64,000 nt of DNA, from contig NZ_JACVAA010000002.1 of NCBI RefSeq assembly GCF_014851565.1, positions 248,001 to 312,000 of the forward strand, written 5' to 3'. Origin of the DNA: Pseudomonas sp. PDM15 (GTDB lineage: Bacteria > Pseudomonadota > Gammaproteobacteria > Pseudomonadales > Pseudomonadaceae). This document shows positions 63,614-64,000 of the stretch, piece after piece (the first letter of the stretch is position 1; each line of letters opens with the position of its first letter). A program made the translations under genes and the position numbers. A model generated the notes under the pieces. It was given only the letters and a program-made list of their open reading frames with translations. It ran no database searches and was not told where the DNA came from.

Positions 63614-63963
63614 TGAGCACAGCAACCCAACTCGAAAACGCCTGGCAACCGCTGTGCAGTACTGCCGACCTGGTGGCCAACTCCGGGGTGGTGGCCCTGG
63701 CCGGCGGTGAACAGGTCGCCCTGTTCTACCTGCCGGACACCGAGCAGAAAGTCTTCGCCATCGGCAACCGCGACCCCAAGTCCGGGGCCAACGTGATCGG
63801 CCGCGGCATCATCGGCCACCTCGGCGGCGACCTGGTGATCGCCTCGCCGCTGTACAAGCAGCACTACCGCCTGAGCGACGGCGGCTGCCTGGAATACCCC
63901 GAGCAGCAGCTGCCGGTGTGGCCGGTGCGCCTGCACGGCGAGCGGGTAGAAATTCTCCGCTGA
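63613..63963 (+). CDS. nirD: Nitrite reductase small subunit NirD
   Basis: A 116-residue Rieske-fold subunit of NirBD. It has the fold (VALFYLPDTEQKVFAIGNRDPKSGANVIGRGIIGHLGGDLVIASPLYKQHYRLSDGGCLEYPEQQLPVWPVRL) but not the Cys/His ligands of true Rieske proteins, as is normal for NirD. The ATG uses the last base of the nirB stop. Only 37 bases follow it in the window and show nothing. Confidence 0.95.
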   Translation: MSTATQLENAWQPLCSTADLVANSGVVALAGGEQVALFYLPDTEQKVFAIGNRDPKSGANVIGRGIIGHLGGDLVIASPLYKQHYRLSDGGCLEYPEQQLPVWPVRLHGERVEILR

Positions 63964-64000
63964 GCCCCGGCGCCGCCCGCACGGCGGCGCCCTCCCCATT

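Overview
The window is GC-rich chromosomal DNA from a Pseudomonas-like gammaproteobacterium. The evidence is the codon and base usage, the families present (CyaB with a MASE2 sensor, FimV-type LysM protein, Aer, AceK, DctA, SoxR next to an ABM-fold gene, the Lap adhesin system) and a gene order that matches, from memory, parts of the P. aeruginosa map: the cpx cluster, trkH, cyaB, plcP/glycosyltransferase, csaA, then a separate FimV-like/MarR/DUF2804/HsbD/RecQ block. I see no integrase, transposase, tRNA, rRNA or CRISPR array. It reads as ordinary core chromosome with a few accessory insertions and small non-coding repeat elements.

Layout. 1-5000: end of a diguanylate cyclase, then a leftward set rluB, DUF1289, scpB, scpA, yciO-like, PHP-domain RNase. 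5040-9350: rightward yciB, yciI, a coiled-coil membrane protein and a Cpx-type regulator/periplasmic sensor/kinase set. 9375-15700: nitroreductase, YkgJ-type protein, TrkH, AraC regulator, a DUF962 + HD-domain oxygenase-like pair and adenylate cyclase CyaB. 15866-18701: methyltransferase plus a glycosyltransferase/metallophosphoesterase pair typical of phosphate-starvation lipid remodelling, with a candidate Pho box. 18764-28600: AraC regulator, csaA, EamA permease, SelT/W-like protein, FimV-like protein, MarR, DUF2804, HsbD-type diguanylate cyclase, RecQ. 28719-49340: YecA and DUF454 proteins, then a complete Lap biofilm-adhesion module: LapG protease, LapD c-di-GMP receptor, a 3660-residue adhesin and divergently its LapE-LapB-LapC type I exporter. 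49337-56160: soxR with its box and divergent target, DTW-domain tRNA modification enzyme, Aer, AceK, DctA. 56416-63963: assimilatory nitrate reduction, with a nitrate reductase-flavoprotein fusion divergent from nirBD.

How the parts work together. In the Lap module, LapD (degenerate GGDEF and EAL) should bind c-di-GMP and hold LapG; free LapG would cut the adhesin at the TAAG site found at residues 118-121, releasing cells. In the nitrate region the fusion reduces nitrate to nitrite with NADPH-derived electrons and NirBD takes nitrite to ammonium. Both arms of the intergenic region carry, in order, a sigma-54 -24/-12 promoter, one or two hairpins with exact six-base loops and an intrinsic terminator before the start codon, which is the layout expected for NtrC plus NasT/NasR (ANTAR) antitermination.

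The strongest points for a second look are the mirror-image nitrate leaders, the internal ribosome-binding site inside the nitrate reductase fusion, the double-vWA adhesin with two regular internal repeat arrays, the small inverted-repeat elements fitted against stop codons, and the candidate Pho box before the lipid-remodelling genes. No protein family here is wholly unknown; the novelty, if any, is in regulation and architecture. All family calls are from reading the sequence, without searches.
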